Shown here in pieces: positions 37,844 to 46,835 of a DNA stretch of 64,000 nucleotides. The notes below the pieces were generated by a model, which worked only from the letters and a program-made list of their open reading frames with translations, was not told where the DNA came from and made no database searches. Position 1 is the first letter of the stretch; the number at the start of each line of letters is the position of its first letter. This stretch comes from an uncultured Tateyamaria sp. (GTDB lineage: Bacteria; Pseudomonadota; Alphaproteobacteria; Rhodobacterales; Rhodobacteraceae): the NCBI GenBank assembly GCA_947501275.1, contig CANMVD010000002.1, forward strand, positions 434,001 through 498,000, in the 5' to 3' direction. Position numbers and translations under genes: made by a program.

Positions 37844-37872
37844 CACAAGCAAAAGCCGACAACTTCTAAACC

Positions 37873-38324
37873 GTGAGGTATCGCTGCGAACATGAGCAAC
37901 AGCACGCAGAAAGCGTATTGGTCATTCGCACCATTGCCATGCCCGCGGACACAAATCCCGCTGGTGATGTCTTGGCGGCTGGTTGATGTCTCAGATGGAC
38001 CTTGCAGCAGGCAATATGGTTGCCCGTGCTTCACAGGGCCGTGGCGCGACAGTAGCGGCAGAGGACATGCAAATTCTTCACCCCGTCAAAGTGGGTAACG
38101 AGGTGACGATCTACGCCGACTTACGCGGTATTGGACACACTTCAATGCGCCTTCACGTCGATGTTTGGTCGCGTTCTGGGTTCGAGAACGAGGCTCAGAA
38201 AGTGACGGATTCAGATTTTGTCTTTGTGGCGCTGGAAGAGCTCTGGCAACCGCGCGAATTGCCAGAGAAAAAACAACGCCGGGCAAAGGTTGCTACAGTC
38301 GGATGCAACGAAAAGACCAATTGA
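37873..38324 (+). pseudogene. YciA-like acyl-CoA thioesterase, frameshifted
   Basis: Hotdog-fold thioesterase split by a one-base deletion. Frame 1 from a GTG at 37873 reads VLVIRTIAMPADTNPAGDVL up to about 37973. Frame 2 continues MSQMDLAAGNMVARASQGRG, then DMQILHPVKVGNEVTIYADL and TSMRLHVDVWSR. The expected GDVLGGWLMSQMDLA needs one more G in the run at 37973-37976 (TTGGCGG instead of TTGGGCGG). The downstream part alone has an ATG at 37983, but would lack the first hotdog strands. It is either a decayed gene or a sequencing error in a G run. Confidence 0.75.
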
Positions 38325-38838
38325 AATCTGCTGAGAGTAGCACCGTTTAGTGGCAGTTTGGCTGCCCCGCCAAACAACTGACTTTGCAGTTACGATCGTT
38401 TTCTGCGTCAGCGTTAGCACGCAAGCGCTAAAGACGGGTTGATCCAACTCCTCGCTTGTAGGGCCAGGCAGTAGTGAAATTGCTGTTTCGGTTCTGCCGA
38501 AATCGGCGCTCGCATACGACCGGTTCGGTGACGTGCGCTGAGATGCAACAAGACGTCCACCGTGTATGCAAAGAGAAGCTGCGTCAGCGAAGGTTGAAAA
38601 TCCAAGGTCGGTTTTGTCCGCTCAAAAGACATTAAACCTTCTGTAGCGACCATCAGAGAATGCCCCATTAACCCCGGATCTGTGCATTTGGCGGTGCATG
38701 GGTTGAGCACAGATCGTGTTCGGTCTGTGATCACGCCATATCCTTTGCTTTGCTGGCAATAACCCCGCTTTTCGCGCCCCATCGTCAAAGCCGTTCTTAA
38801 CCGTTGCACCCGCGCACCTCGCCGCCCATAAGACCCAA
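38325..38838. other. 514-base gap with no supported gene
   Basis: I see no convincing gene. The minus strand is open at 38414-38809, but the peptide has no recognisable family and no ribosome site. Small stems occur: TTTCGG-TTCTG-CCGAAA (38486-38502) and an imperfect TTAGC/GCTAA pair near 38415-38432. Base use is less GC-rich than in neighbouring genes, so this may be decayed sequence or a dispersed non-coding repeat. Confidence 0.4.
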
Positions 38839-39612
38839 ATGCTCAGCTACCAACATATCTATCACGCCGGAAATCTGGCCGACGTGCACAAGCACGCCCT
38901 GCTCGCGTGGATGCTGTCCTACCTCACCCGAAAGGACAAACCGCTCAGCTATATCGAGACCCATGGCGGGCGGGCCCTCTATGATCTCAGCGCTGCAGAG
39001 TCCGTCAAAACAGGCGAGGCTGCGCGCGGAATCCAGCAGGTTGCACATTGGTTTGCCGAAGGTCATCCCTATACGCGGTGCCTCCACCAAACCACTGAAA
39101 CCTATGGACAAAACAGCTATCCCGGCTCGCCCCTGATCGCCACGCAGCTGCTGCGCGACGGTGACAGGGTCACGGTGGCCGAACTGCATCCCCAAGAACA
39201 CGCCGCCCTGTCCCACGCTCTGCCCCTGGCGCAGGTGCGCCAGACGGATGGGTTTGCGATGGGGCACGCGATGGTCCCCCCGACACCCCGACGCGGGCTG
39301 ATGCTGATCGATCCCAGCTATGAGATCAAAGACGACTACGACACGATCCCCAACCACGTCCGAAAATACGTGCGCGCATGGAATGTTGGTGTCATCGCTG
39401 TGTGGTATCCGATCCTGACCTCCGGTGCCCACGTTAACATGCTGAAAACGCTTGTGATTGACCACCCGGATGCCTTGCGCCACGAAGTTGGGTTTCCGCC
39501 CGCCCGCCCCGGCCATGGTATGATTGGCTCGGGTATGTTTGTGATCAAACCGCCCTTTGGGCTTGCAGCAGAGGCCGCAAAACTGAAAACTCGCTTTGAC
39601 CAACTGAAGTGA
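38839..39612 (+). CDS. rlmJ: 23S rRNA (adenine(2030)-N6)-methyltransferase
   Basis: 257 residues. Starts MLSYQHIYHAGNLADVHKHA, the RlmJ/YhiR signature, with ETHGGRALYDL and the catalytic DPSYEIKDDY (DPPY-type). It methylates A2030 of 23S rRNA. Followed within a few bases by TerB-like genes. Confidence 0.93.
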   Translation: MLSYQHIYHAGNLADVHKHALLAWMLSYLTRKDKPLSYIETHGGRALYDLSAAESVKTGEAARGIQQVAHWFAEGHPYTRCLHQTTETYGQNSYPGSPLIATQLLRDGDRVTVAELHPQEHAALSHALPLAQVRQTDGFAMGHAMVPPTPRRGLMLIDPSYEIKDDYDTIPNHVRKYVRAWNVGVIAVWYPILTSGAHVNMLKTLVIDHPDALRHEVGFPPARPGHGMIGSGMFVIKPPFGLAAEAAKLKTRFDQLK

Positions 39613-39617
39613 AGCCT

Positions 39618-40049
39618 ATGTTTGAACGTCTTTTTCCCAAACGCCCCAAGGAAACCGCGCCGCTGCCCGAGCCGACACCCCAACTCGCACTGGGCGCGCT
39701 GCTGGTGCGGGTCGCCATGGCCGACCGTCACTATCAGGCCACCGAAGTCGGCGCGATTGACAGGATCCTGTCGGGCACGTTTGACCTCAAACCGCTCGAA
39801 GCGGCCAAGCTGCGGGCCACTTGTGAAGCGCTGGAGCGCCAAGCCCCCGGCACAGACGAGTTTACGGAAATTCTGCGCGAAACAATACCTTACGCAGAGC
39901 GGCTCGGCCTTGCCATGGCCATGTGGCAGGTGCTGCTGGCGGACGGAGAGCATGACGCAATCGAAGAAGAAACACTGCACCGCGTCGAAGCCGCGCTCGA
40001 GATCACGCCCCATGACAGCGCGGATATCAAGGCACGCGCGCTTGGCTAA
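39618..40049 (+). CDS. TerB-like protein 1
   Basis: 143 residues, all-helical. The core (LALGALLVRVAMADRHYQATEVGAIDRIL and WQVLLADGEHDAIEEETLHRV) matches the tellurite-resistance TerB fold with its paired acidic DG(E)-type motif that binds metal. Cytosolic. GTG at 39609 is possible, ATG 39618 preferred. Followed by a second TerB-like gene, about one-third identical by eye. Confidence 0.82.
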   Translation: MFERLFPKRPKETAPLPEPTPQLALGALLVRVAMADRHYQATEVGAIDRILSGTFDLKPLEAAKLRATCEALERQAPGTDEFTEILRETIPYAERLGLAMAMWQVLLADGEHDAIEEETLHRVEAALEITPHDSADIKARALG

Positions 40050-40088
40050 TCGCTTGGACAATCACGGCCAAACGCCTATATCCCGCCC

Positions 40089-40523
40089 ATGATCAAAGAC
40101 CTCCTCTCCCGGCTGATCCAGCCCGAGCCCGCTCCTTTGGGTGATACCGATGCCCGCATGGCGCTGACTGCGCTGCTGGTGCGTGTCGCCCGCTCAGACA
40201 ACCAATATTCGGGCGATGAAAAGACCCGGATCGACGAAATAACCCAAGCGCGCTATGGGATTTCTGCGAGTGATGCCAGTGCCTTGCGCATCGAAGCCGA
40301 AGAGATGGAAGCCGAAGCCCCTGACACCGTCCGCTTCACCCGCGCAATCAAGGATGCCGTGGCTTATGACGACAGGCTCGCCGTGATCGAGGCGTTGTGG
40401 AAAGTCGTGCTGGCCGACGGCAAACGCGAGAAGGAAGAAGACGCACTGCTGCGCCTTGTCGCCAACCTGCTTGGGGTGAGCGACCGTGACAGCGCATTGG
40501 CCCGCCAACGCGTCGCCCCATGA
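40089..40523 (+). CDS. TerB-like protein 2
   Basis: 144 residues with the same helical layout as the preceding protein: MALTALLVRVARSDNQYSGDEKTRI and WKVVLADGKREKEEDALLRLV. Probably a tandem duplicate. Its stop overlaps the start of the next gene by 4 bases (40520-40523). Confidence 0.82.
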   Translation: MIKDLLSRLIQPEPAPLGDTDARMALTALLVRVARSDNQYSGDEKTRIDEITQARYGISASDASALRIEAEEMEAEAPDTVRFTRAIKDAVAYDDRLAVIEALWKVVLADGKREKEEDALLRLVANLLGVSDRDSALARQRVAP

Positions 40524-41332
40524 TCGCATCGCTGCCCATGTACTGGCGGGGCGAAACCGCCCCCGCATGGCGCGGCTTTTGGAACGACATAAGGGACGCA
40601 GCACGAGATGAGGGGGTGGACCTGCCTGACCTCATGCCTCCCGAGGATTTACCAAACGACTGGACCGACCATTGGCGTGACCCCAATCTCGTCCTTTCCC
40701 AGACGTGCTCGTTGCCTTTCCGCACCGCTCTGCGCGGGCAGGTCAGTTATGTGGGAACCTTTGATTTTGCGCTTGTGGATGACGTCGGCCCTTGCCCGGC
40801 AGGTCAGTATTTTTCGCGCTACATCCACCCGGCCGGGCAATTCACAGCCCGTTTGAAAGGCACCGCCGCACCCAGGCCCGACCCGATGCGCTTCGCCATC
40901 AACGCCTTTGACAGCCAGTCCGGCTGGGCGAGCACATGGCTACATGACACCAACATCAAACGACTGCTGCGCCCCAACGTGGAATACGTAGTGACAGGCT
41001 CTCATGCGGCCTCGCTTGCGGCTGTGGCTGAAGGGCGCGCTGACATCGCGGCCCTTGATGAAGTCACGTGGCGGTTGTTGCAACGGCATGATCCCAATGC
41101 CCAGAAGGTCGAGGCGGGTGGGACGACAGCGCCGAGCCCGGGCCTGCCGCTGATTACACGTCTGGGCGGGGATACGGCCCCCTTGCGGAACGCACTTCTG
41201 AACGCTTCGACGCAAAGCACATGGCTTGGCCACGCGGATTTGGGTGGGCTGCGCGGTTTTGAACAATTGCCCGAAGGCGACTATTTTGCGCTGCCTGTTC
41301 CGCCGCCACCTGATGCCGCGCGCATCACCTAG
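40520..41332 (+). CDS. PhnD-like substrate-binding-fold protein without signal peptide
   Basis: 270 residues. The fold resembles phosphonate/phosphate ABC binding proteins: ASLPMYWRGETAPAWRGFW, DPNLVLSQTCSLPFRTAL, VVTGSHAASLAAVAEGRADIAALDEVTW. The N-terminus MIASLPMYW begins directly with the first strand, so there is no signal peptide and it should stay in the cytosol, unlike true PhnD. It is coupled to TerB-like protein 2. Function unknown; a ligand sensor is possible. Confidence 0.78.
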   Translation: MIASLPMYWRGETAPAWRGFWNDIRDAARDEGVDLPDLMPPEDLPNDWTDHWRDPNLVLSQTCSLPFRTALRGQVSYVGTFDFALVDDVGPCPAGQYFSRYIHPAGQFTARLKGTAAPRPDPMRFAINAFDSQSGWASTWLHDTNIKRLLRPNVEYVVTGSHAASLAAVAEGRADIAALDEVTWRLLQRHDPNAQKVEAGGTTAPSPGLPLITRLGGDTAPLRNALLNASTQSTWLGHADLGGLRGFEQLPEGDYFALPVPPPPDAARIT

Positions 41333-41433
41333 CGTCAATTCAACCGCGCATGGCACTCCCAGCTGTTTTCTGCGTGGACAACACGTGAAAATTGCGCCCT
41401 TATGCTTGCCAGAAAACAACTTAGCGTGCGCAC

Positions 41434-42207
41434 TTGTCCGATCAGCCCGTCATCGAAATCAACAACCTGCACAAGGCTTACGGGGCGCTTGAGGTCTTGA
41501 AGGGCGTCGATATCTCGGCCAAGCGAGGGGATGTGGTTTCGTTGATCGGATCGTCGGGGTCCGGCAAATCGACGCTGCTGCGCTGTTGCAACCTGCTTGA
41601 GGACAGCCAGCAGGGCGAGGTCAAGTTCAAGGGCGAACCTGTCAGTTGGAAGGGGCGCGACCATGGGCGCCGCCCATCTGATCCCAAACAAGTACTGCGC
41701 ATTCGCACGAACCTGTCGATGGTGTTTCAGCAGTTCAATCTGTGGGCGCACATGACCATCCTGCAAAACGTGATGGAAGCCCCCGTGACGGTGTTGCGCC
41801 GCGCACCCGGCGACGTCGAGCAGGCCGCGCGCCGCTACCTCGATCAGGTGGGAATTGGCGACAAATGCGACGTCTTCCCGGCCCAACTGTCGGGCGGGCA
41901 GCAACAGCGCGCCGCCATCGCGCGGGCGTTGTGCATGGAACCCGAAGCGCTGCTGTTTGACGAACCCACAAGCGCGCTTGACCCCGAGTTGGAACAGGAA
42001 GTTGTCAAAGTGATCAAAGACTTGGCGCGCGAAGGGCGCACCATGTTGATCGTCACCCATGATATGAAGCTGGCTGCGGATGTGAGCGACCACGTTGTGT
42101 TCCTCCACCAAGGCCTGATCGAAGAACAGGGCCCACCGGATCAAGTGTTCGGCGCACCCAAATCGGAACGATTGCGCGGGTTCCTATCGGCCACCCACGC
42201 GGCGTAA
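41434..42207 (+). CDS. polar amino-acid ABC transporter ATP-binding protein
   Basis: 257 residues. Walker [10 protein letters not shown] (39-47), signature [15 protein letters not shown], Walker [14 protein letters not shown]-loop IVTHD: a HisP/GlnQ-type ATPase. First gene of an ATPase, binding protein and two-permease set. The only possible start before an upstream stop (TAG at 41422) is TTG at 41434, which gives [17 protein letters not shown]. No clear ribosome site is seen, so expression may be low. Confidence 0.93.
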   Translation: MSDQPVIEINNLHKAYGALEVLKGVDISAKRGDVVSLIGSSGSGKSTLLRCCNLLEDSQQGEVKFKGEPVSWKGRDHGRRPSDPKQVLRIRTNLSMVFQQFNLWAHMTILQNVMEAPVTVLRRAPGDVEQAARRYLDQVGIGDKCDVFPAQLSGGQQQRAAIARALCMEPEALLFDEPTSALDPELEQEVVKVIKDLAREGRTMLIVTHDMKLAADVSDHVVFLHQGLIEEQGPPDQVFGAPKSERLRGFLSATHAA

Positions 42208-42240
42208 ATGAATAAAAGTAACCTTACGGGAGTATACATC

Positions 42241-42963
42241 ATGAAATCGATTCTACTGGGCACCGTTGCTGCTGCAATGACCGCCACATTCGCTCTTGCC
42301 GACGGTCATGCCGTTGTGCGCATGGGCACGGAAGGGGCCTACCCTCCCTACAACTTCATCAACGATGCTGGCGAAGTCGACGGCTTTGAACGGGAATTGG
42401 GCGATGAGCTGTGCGCGCGCGCAGAACTGACCTGCGAGTGGGTTACAAACGAGTGGGACAGCATCATTCCAAACCTCGTCTCGGGCAACTACGACACCAT
42501 CATCGCGGGCATGTCCATCACTGCCGAGCGTGATGAAGTGATTGATTTCACACAGAACTACACCCTGCCCGACCCATCTGCCTATGTTGCGGCGTCCGCG
42601 GATGTCGACCTCAAGGGCGGTGTGCTTGCGGCACAGGCCAACACGATCCAGGCGGCCTTTATCGCGGAAACTGGTGCAACGCTGGTTGAATTCGCGACAC
42701 CCGAAGAAACCGTCGCGGCCGTCAAGAACGGCGAAGCAGACGCGGTTCTGGCCGACAAGGCCTTCCTCACACCCATCGCGGATGCGGACGGCGATCTGAT
42801 CATGCTGGAGCAGGAAGAGCTGATCGGTGGCGGTATCGGTCTGGGTCTGCGCGAAAGCGACACAGAGCTGAAAGACAAGTTCAACGCGGCCATCACCTCC
42901 ATGAAGGAAGACGGCTCCCTGAACGCGCTGATCGCCAAGTGGGAAATCGGCGACGGCTTCTAA
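42241..42963 (+). CDS. polar amino-acid ABC transporter substrate-binding protein
   Basis: 240 residues, signal peptide MKSILLGTVAAAMTATFALA. SBP_bac_3 domain: VRMGTEGAYPPYNFIN, FERELGDELCARAEL, SGNYDTIIAGMSITAERDE, and IDFTQNYTL. Such proteins bind basic or polar amino acids or related amines. GGGAG precedes ATG 42241. A stable hairpin separates it from the permease gene. Confidence 0.93.
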   Translation: MKSILLGTVAAAMTATFALADGHAVVRMGTEGAYPPYNFINDAGEVDGFERELGDELCARAELTCEWVTNEWDSIIPNLVSGNYDTIIAGMSITAERDEVIDFTQNYTLPDPSAYVAASADVDLKGGVLAAQANTIQAAFIAETGATLVEFATPEETVAAVKNGEADAVLADKAFLTPIADADGDLIMLEQEELIGGGIGLGLRESDTELKDKFNAAITSMKEDGSLNALIAKWEIGDGF

Positions 42964-42979
42964 GCCTCTCAAAACCATT

Positions 42980-43003
42980 GGGGGTGGCGGAAACGCCGCC
43001 CCC
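42980..43003 (+). promoter_or_regulatory. intercistronic hairpin between binding-protein and permease genes
   Basis: GGGGGTGGCG-GAAA-CGCCGCCCCC: 10-base stem (one T-G pair) with GAAA tetraloop, 17 bases after the binding-protein stop. Same design as 35604-35627 in the TAXI operon. Confidence 0.7.
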
Positions 43004-43069
43004 GTTTATTGCAAGATTACTACGCCGCGAGGCCCCGTTATTTTCAGCTTTTGCACAGATCCAAGCGTC

Positions 43070-43921
43070 TTGCCGGATGGGCAGTGGATGGCGTGCTATC
43101 TGACAACGGGCAAGCACATGTCGATCTATTGGTCGGTGCTGACAGTTCTGACATTGCTGGCCATCACGGCCCCTGCGGCCCTCGCCTTTGGCTTTGCGGG
43201 TGCATCTGCTGCGCGGTCGCGTATTGCGCCGCTGTCATGGTTGGGTCGGGGCTATATCGCGATTGTACGCGGCGTACCGGACATCGCATTCTTTCTGTTT
43301 TTCGTCATCGCGCTCGATCAGATGATCGAATATGCGCGCCACCGCATGTTGTGCCCGGACTGGAGCGAACCAATCCGGCAAGGCAACGACTTTGTGGTCT
43401 GCGCCGCCGCAAAGATGCCGCTGGGCACGGCACCGCAGTGGGTGCACGAAACCTACGGGTTCTTTACGGCCGTCTTGACCTTTGCCATCGTTTTTGGGGC
43501 TTTTGCGGCCAACGTGCTGTATGGGGCGATGCGCGCCGTACCACGCGCCCAGCTTGAGACAGCCGAGGCCTATGGTATGAGCCCGCGCCAGACATTTCGC
43601 CGCGTACTTGTACCGCAAATGTGGGTCTATGCGCTGCCGGGTCTATCGAATTTGTGGATGGTGCTGATCAAGGCGACGCCACTGCTGTTTCTGCTTGGCG
43701 TCGAAGACATCGTCTACTGGGCCCGCGAACTTGGCGGCAGCAAGACACCTCGTTTTACCGACTATCCGCACGGAGACTGGCGCATGTGGTATTTCCTCGC
43801 CCTGCTGGTCTTTTACCTCGCCTTTACTCGCTTGTCTGAAGTGGTGCTCGACCGCGTGATGAAGCGGCTCACCAAGGGTCAGGCGACCACGGGCGGTGAA
43901 GCACAAAGGAAAGCCGCGTGA
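43070..43921 (+). CDS. ABC transporter permease (HisQ-type)
   Basis: 283 residues from a TTG at 43070. Five hydrophobic segments and the EAA-type cytoplasmic loop AQLETAEAYGMSPRQTFRRV. The start is uncertain: homologues carry a few more residues (FSFCTDPSVLP reads in frame upstream), and an ATT at 43040 sits eight bases behind GAGG, so translation may begin there. ATG at 43118 is a further option. The insert CPDWSEPIRQGNDFVVCAAAK between helices is a periplasmic loop seen in this subfamily. Confidence 0.85.
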   Translation: MPDGQWMACYLTTGKHMSIYWSVLTVLTLLAITAPAALAFGFAGASAARSRIAPLSWLGRGYIAIVRGVPDIAFFLFFVIALDQMIEYARHRMLCPDWSEPIRQGNDFVVCAAAKMPLGTAPQWVHETYGFFTAVLTFAIVFGAFAANVLYGAMRAVPRAQLETAEAYGMSPRQTFRRVLVPQMWVYALPGLSNLWMVLIKATPLLFLLGVEDIVYWARELGGSKTPRFTDYPHGDWRMWYFLALLVFYLAFTRLSEVVLDRVMKRLTKGQATTGGEAQRKAA

Positions 43922-44724
43922 GTTGCCTTCAGACCATTGCTGATTATGGCCTGCGTGCGATCGGGATTGGCGAGCGACTGTTGCCCCGCGACGACTTTAC
44001 CCTGTGCCAGCAATTCACGCTGATCGGTTCCGGTATGGTCTGGAACGTGTACTTCGGCGTGTTGGCCCTTGTCTTCGGATTTTGCCTGGCCACGCTTGTG
44101 GCTGTGGGCAAGGCGTCGCCGCGCGCTGCGTTCCGCAAACCATCGGAGTGGTTCATCTTTGTGTTTCGCGGCTCTCCGCTTTTTATCCAGTTCTTCTTTG
44201 CCTATTTCCTGTTCCTGAACCTCAAGGGCGTCTATCCCGTCTTCTCTCCCTTCACGGCGGCATGGCTTGGCGCGCTGATCGTGTTGTTCCTGAACACAGC
44301 CGCTTATTCCGCCGAAATCTTCTATGGCGCGCTGCAATCCATCCCCAAGGGCGAGGTCGAGGCGGCCGATGCCTATGGGCTGTCGGGCTGGTCACGGTTT
44401 CGCCGGATCGTATGGCCCACGATGCTGCGCCTTGCATGGCCCGCCTACACGAACGAGGCAATCTTTCTGTTCCATGCCACGACGCTTGTGTTCTTCTCAG
44501 GATTTCCAGCCTGGCAGCAACGTGGGGATGCCTTGTATTACGCACGCTACTTTGCAGACAAGACATTCAATCCCTTCATCCCCTATCCGATCCTGGCGAT
44601 GTACTTCATCCTGCTGACATTGGTGATCATTGGCCTCTTTGGGCTGGTCAACAGCCGTCTCAACCGCCACTTGCCGGCCAACACGCGGCAACGGCTCAAG
44701 GTGCGGCCTAATTTGATACGGTAG
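43918..44724 (+). CDS. ABC transporter permease (HisM-type)
   Basis: 268 residues from a GTG that overlaps the previous stop (GTGA). EAA loop GEVEAADAYGLSGWSRFRRI; RGSPLFIQFFFAYFLF is typical of HisM/GlnP permeases. Forms the inner-membrane channel with the HisQ-type subunit. Confidence 0.92.
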   Translation: MSCLQTIADYGLRAIGIGERLLPRDDFTLCQQFTLIGSGMVWNVYFGVLALVFGFCLATLVAVGKASPRAAFRKPSEWFIFVFRGSPLFIQFFFAYFLFLNLKGVYPVFSPFTAAWLGALIVLFLNTAAYSAEIFYGALQSIPKGEVEAADAYGLSGWSRFRRIVWPTMLRLAWPAYTNEAIFLFHATTLVFFSGFPAWQQRGDALYYARYFADKTFNPFIPYPILAMYFILLTLVIIGLFGLVNSRLNRHLPANTRQRLKVRPNLIR

Positions 44725-44738
44725 GCAAAAACTTTTAT

Positions 44739-44771
44739 GCCTCCGGCGGTGGTATTTCTGGTCAGAAGAAA
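44739..44771 (-). repeat. dispersed intergenic repeat, copy D
   Basis: On the minus strand TTTCTTCTGACC then AGAAATACCACCGCCGGAGGC, differing from copy B at two positions. It lies between the permease gene and the first GS-like gene, ending 9 bases before the start at 44781, and overlaps where that gene's ribosome site should be. Confidence 0.75.
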
Positions 44772-44780
44772 CAGGGCGCT

Positions 44781-46115
44781 ATGAACACTTGGGTACAACA
44801 AAATCCCGACATACGGGCGCTGCGCGTTGCTGCCGCTGATCTGAACGGTGTGGCACGTGGCAAACGGATGCCGGTGAGCGCGGCAGACAAGGCGGTTGAG
44901 GGCGCGGTACGCTTTCCCCTTTCGGTGCTGAACCTCGACATTTGGGGCGAGGACATCGAGGACAGCCCGCTTGTGATGGAAAGTGGCGACCGGGACGGTG
45001 TGTTGCACGCAACGGAGCGTGGATTTCTGCCTGTTCCGTGGCTCGAGACCCCCACTGCGATGCTGCCGGTCTGGATGTTTCACGAAGACGGCGAACCCTT
45101 TGCAGGTGATCCGCGGCACGCCTTGGCAAATGTTCAAAAGCGGTTTCAGGCCAAAGGTTTGACTCCCGTGGTTGCTGTAGAACTTGAGTTCTTTCTGATC
45201 GACGATCGAGGCGCGGAGTTGCGCATTCCGCCGTCACCTCGTTCCGGCAAACGCCGCGTTGCAGGCGAGATCCTGTCGATGCGCGCATTGGATCAGTTTG
45301 ATGCCTTTTTCACCGAGCTTTATGACGCCTGCGCGGCGATGGATATTCCGGCTGACACTGCCATTTCGGAATCCGGTCTGGGCCAGTTTGAGCTGAACCT
45401 TGTGCACCAAGGCGACGCACTAAAGGCGGCGGATGATGCCTGGCTTTTCAAGATGCTGGTCAAGGGACTCGCACGTAAACACGGGTTTGCCGCATCGTTC
45501 ATGGCCAAACCCTACCCCGACTACGCAGGCTCGGGTTTGCATATGCATTTCTCGGTTCTGGACGGGGATGGCAACAACGTATTTGACGATGGCACCGACG
45601 CGGGCAGTGAGCTGCTGCAGAACGCCGTGGCGGGCTGTCTGTCGGCCATGGCCGGATCTATGCTGATATTTGCGCCGCACGCCAATTCCTATGACCGGTT
45701 GGTACCAGGTGCACATGCGCCAACGGGCATTGCCTGGGCCTATGAAAACCGCACCGCGGCCATCCGTATCCCATCCGGTCCACCACAGGCGCGCCGGATT
45801 GAACACCGCCTCGCGGGGGGTGATGTGAACCCGTACCTGATGGTCGCTGCAGTGCTGGGCGCGGCACTGAACGGGATCGAGGATCGCGCAAGGCCCCCTG
45901 CCCCCATCACCGGCAATGCTTACGAACAGGACTTGCCACAGGTGCCTGCCACTTGGGAGGACGCCATGACCGCGTTTGAGACAAGCCCGGACATCGCGCG
46001 CATCTTTGCCCCAGACCTCATCCGCAATCTGCTGCTGACCAAACGGCAGGAAGCGCGCGAAATGGCGACGCTGAGCCCGGCTGAGCAGGTCGAAATCTAC
46101 CTCGACACGGTCTGA
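44781..46115 (+). CDS. glutamine synthetase-like gamma-glutamylamine ligase 1 (PuuA/GlnA-type)
   Basis: 444 residues. GS catalytic domain with metal ligands in VELEFF and SGLGQFELNL, the HMHFSVLD His loop, ENRTAAIRIP, and GDVNPYLM. GS-III-like adenylylation Tyr is not evident. Such proteins join glutamate to an amine (putrescine, ethanolamine, other amines) with ATP. It precedes an amidotransferase and a second GS homologue, so gamma-glutamylation of an imported amine is likely. Confidence 0.9.
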   Translation: MNTWVQQNPDIRALRVAAADLNGVARGKRMPVSAADKAVEGAVRFPLSVLNLDIWGEDIEDSPLVMESGDRDGVLHATERGFLPVPWLETPTAMLPVWMFHEDGEPFAGDPRHALANVQKRFQAKGLTPVVAVELEFFLIDDRGAELRIPPSPRSGKRRVAGEILSMRALDQFDAFFTELYDACAAMDIPADTAISESGLGQFELNLVHQGDALKAADDAWLFKMLVKGLARKHGFAASFMAKPYPDYAGSGLHMHFSVLDGDGNNVFDDGTDAGSELLQNAVAGCLSAMAGSMLIFAPHANSYDRLVPGAHAPTGIAWAYENRTAAIRIPSGPPQARRIEHRLAGGDVNPYLMVAAVLGAALNGIEDRARPPAPITGNAYEQDLPQVPATWEDAMTAFETSPDIARIFAPDLIRNLLLTKRQEAREMATLSPAEQVEIYLDTV

Positions 46116-46154
46116 GGGCTGCATTACTTTCGCGCCATAACCACAAGGTGATCC

Positions 46155-46832
46155 ATGAAAATCGGCATATTGCAGACCGGTCACGCGCCCGACGAAGTTC
46201 TTGGCTCGCTTGGGGATTATGACGATATGTTTGTGCGCTTGCTGAGCGGGCACGGCTTTGAGTTTGTCACCTATAATGTGGTCGACATGGAGTTTCCCCC
46301 CGACCCGGACGTCTGCGCCGGTTGGATCGTGACCGGATCCAAACATGGCGCTTACGAAGATCTCCCCTTCATCCCCCCGCTCGAAGATCTGATCCGCGCA
46401 ATCTACGCGGCGGATCGCCCGATGCTGGGCATCTGTTTTGGGCACCAGATCATTGCGCAGGCCATGGGGGGCAAGGTTGTCAAATTCGATGGTGGCTGGA
46501 TCGTGGGGCGACAGAGTTATGATTTCAACGGGCGCAAAATGGCCGTAAATGCCTGGCATCAGGATCAGGTGATCGAGGTGCCACCCGGCGCCGAAGTGGT
46601 TGCTACTTCCGAAACCTGCGAGAATGCCGCGCTGGTTTACGGAGACCGCATCTGGACCACGCAACCCCATCCTGAATTCGGAGCAGACATGATCGAGGCG
46701 CTTGCCACCTACCGCGCGCCAGGGGTGGTCCCTGCATCGCAGATCGAGGTCATTAGGGAAACACTGCCCGAACCGATACACCAAAGCGCCATGGCCGAAA
46801 AAATGGCCGCTTTCCTCAAACGCAAAGGGTGA
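46155..46832 (+). CDS. class I glutamine amidotransferase-like gamma-glutamyl hydrolase
   Basis: 225 residues. Nucleophile Cys in MLGICFGHQIIAQAMGG, catalytic His-Glu in QPHPEFGADM. A stand-alone GATase domain like those listed as GMP-synthase-type amidotransferases; in gamma-glutamylamine pathways such a protein can hydrolyse gamma-glutamyl intermediates (the PuuD role). Sits between two GS-like genes; AGGTGATCC precedes the ATG, and the next gene starts 4 bases after its stop. Confidence 0.88.
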   Translation: MKIGILQTGHAPDEVLGSLGDYDDMFVRLLSGHGFEFVTYNVVDMEFPPDPDVCAGWIVTGSKHGAYEDLPFIPPLEDLIRAIYAADRPMLGICFGHQIIAQAMGGKVVKFDGGWIVGRQSYDFNGRKMAVNAWHQDQVIEVPPGAEVVATSETCENAALVYGDRIWTTQPHPEFGADMIEALATYRAPGVVPASQIEVIRETLPEPIHQSAMAEKMAAFLKRKG

Positions 46833-46835
46833 ACC

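Noticed and set aside
38414-38809. 131-codon minus-strand frame in the gap before rlmJ
   Set aside because: No ribosome site, no known family; kept only as a feature of the gap.
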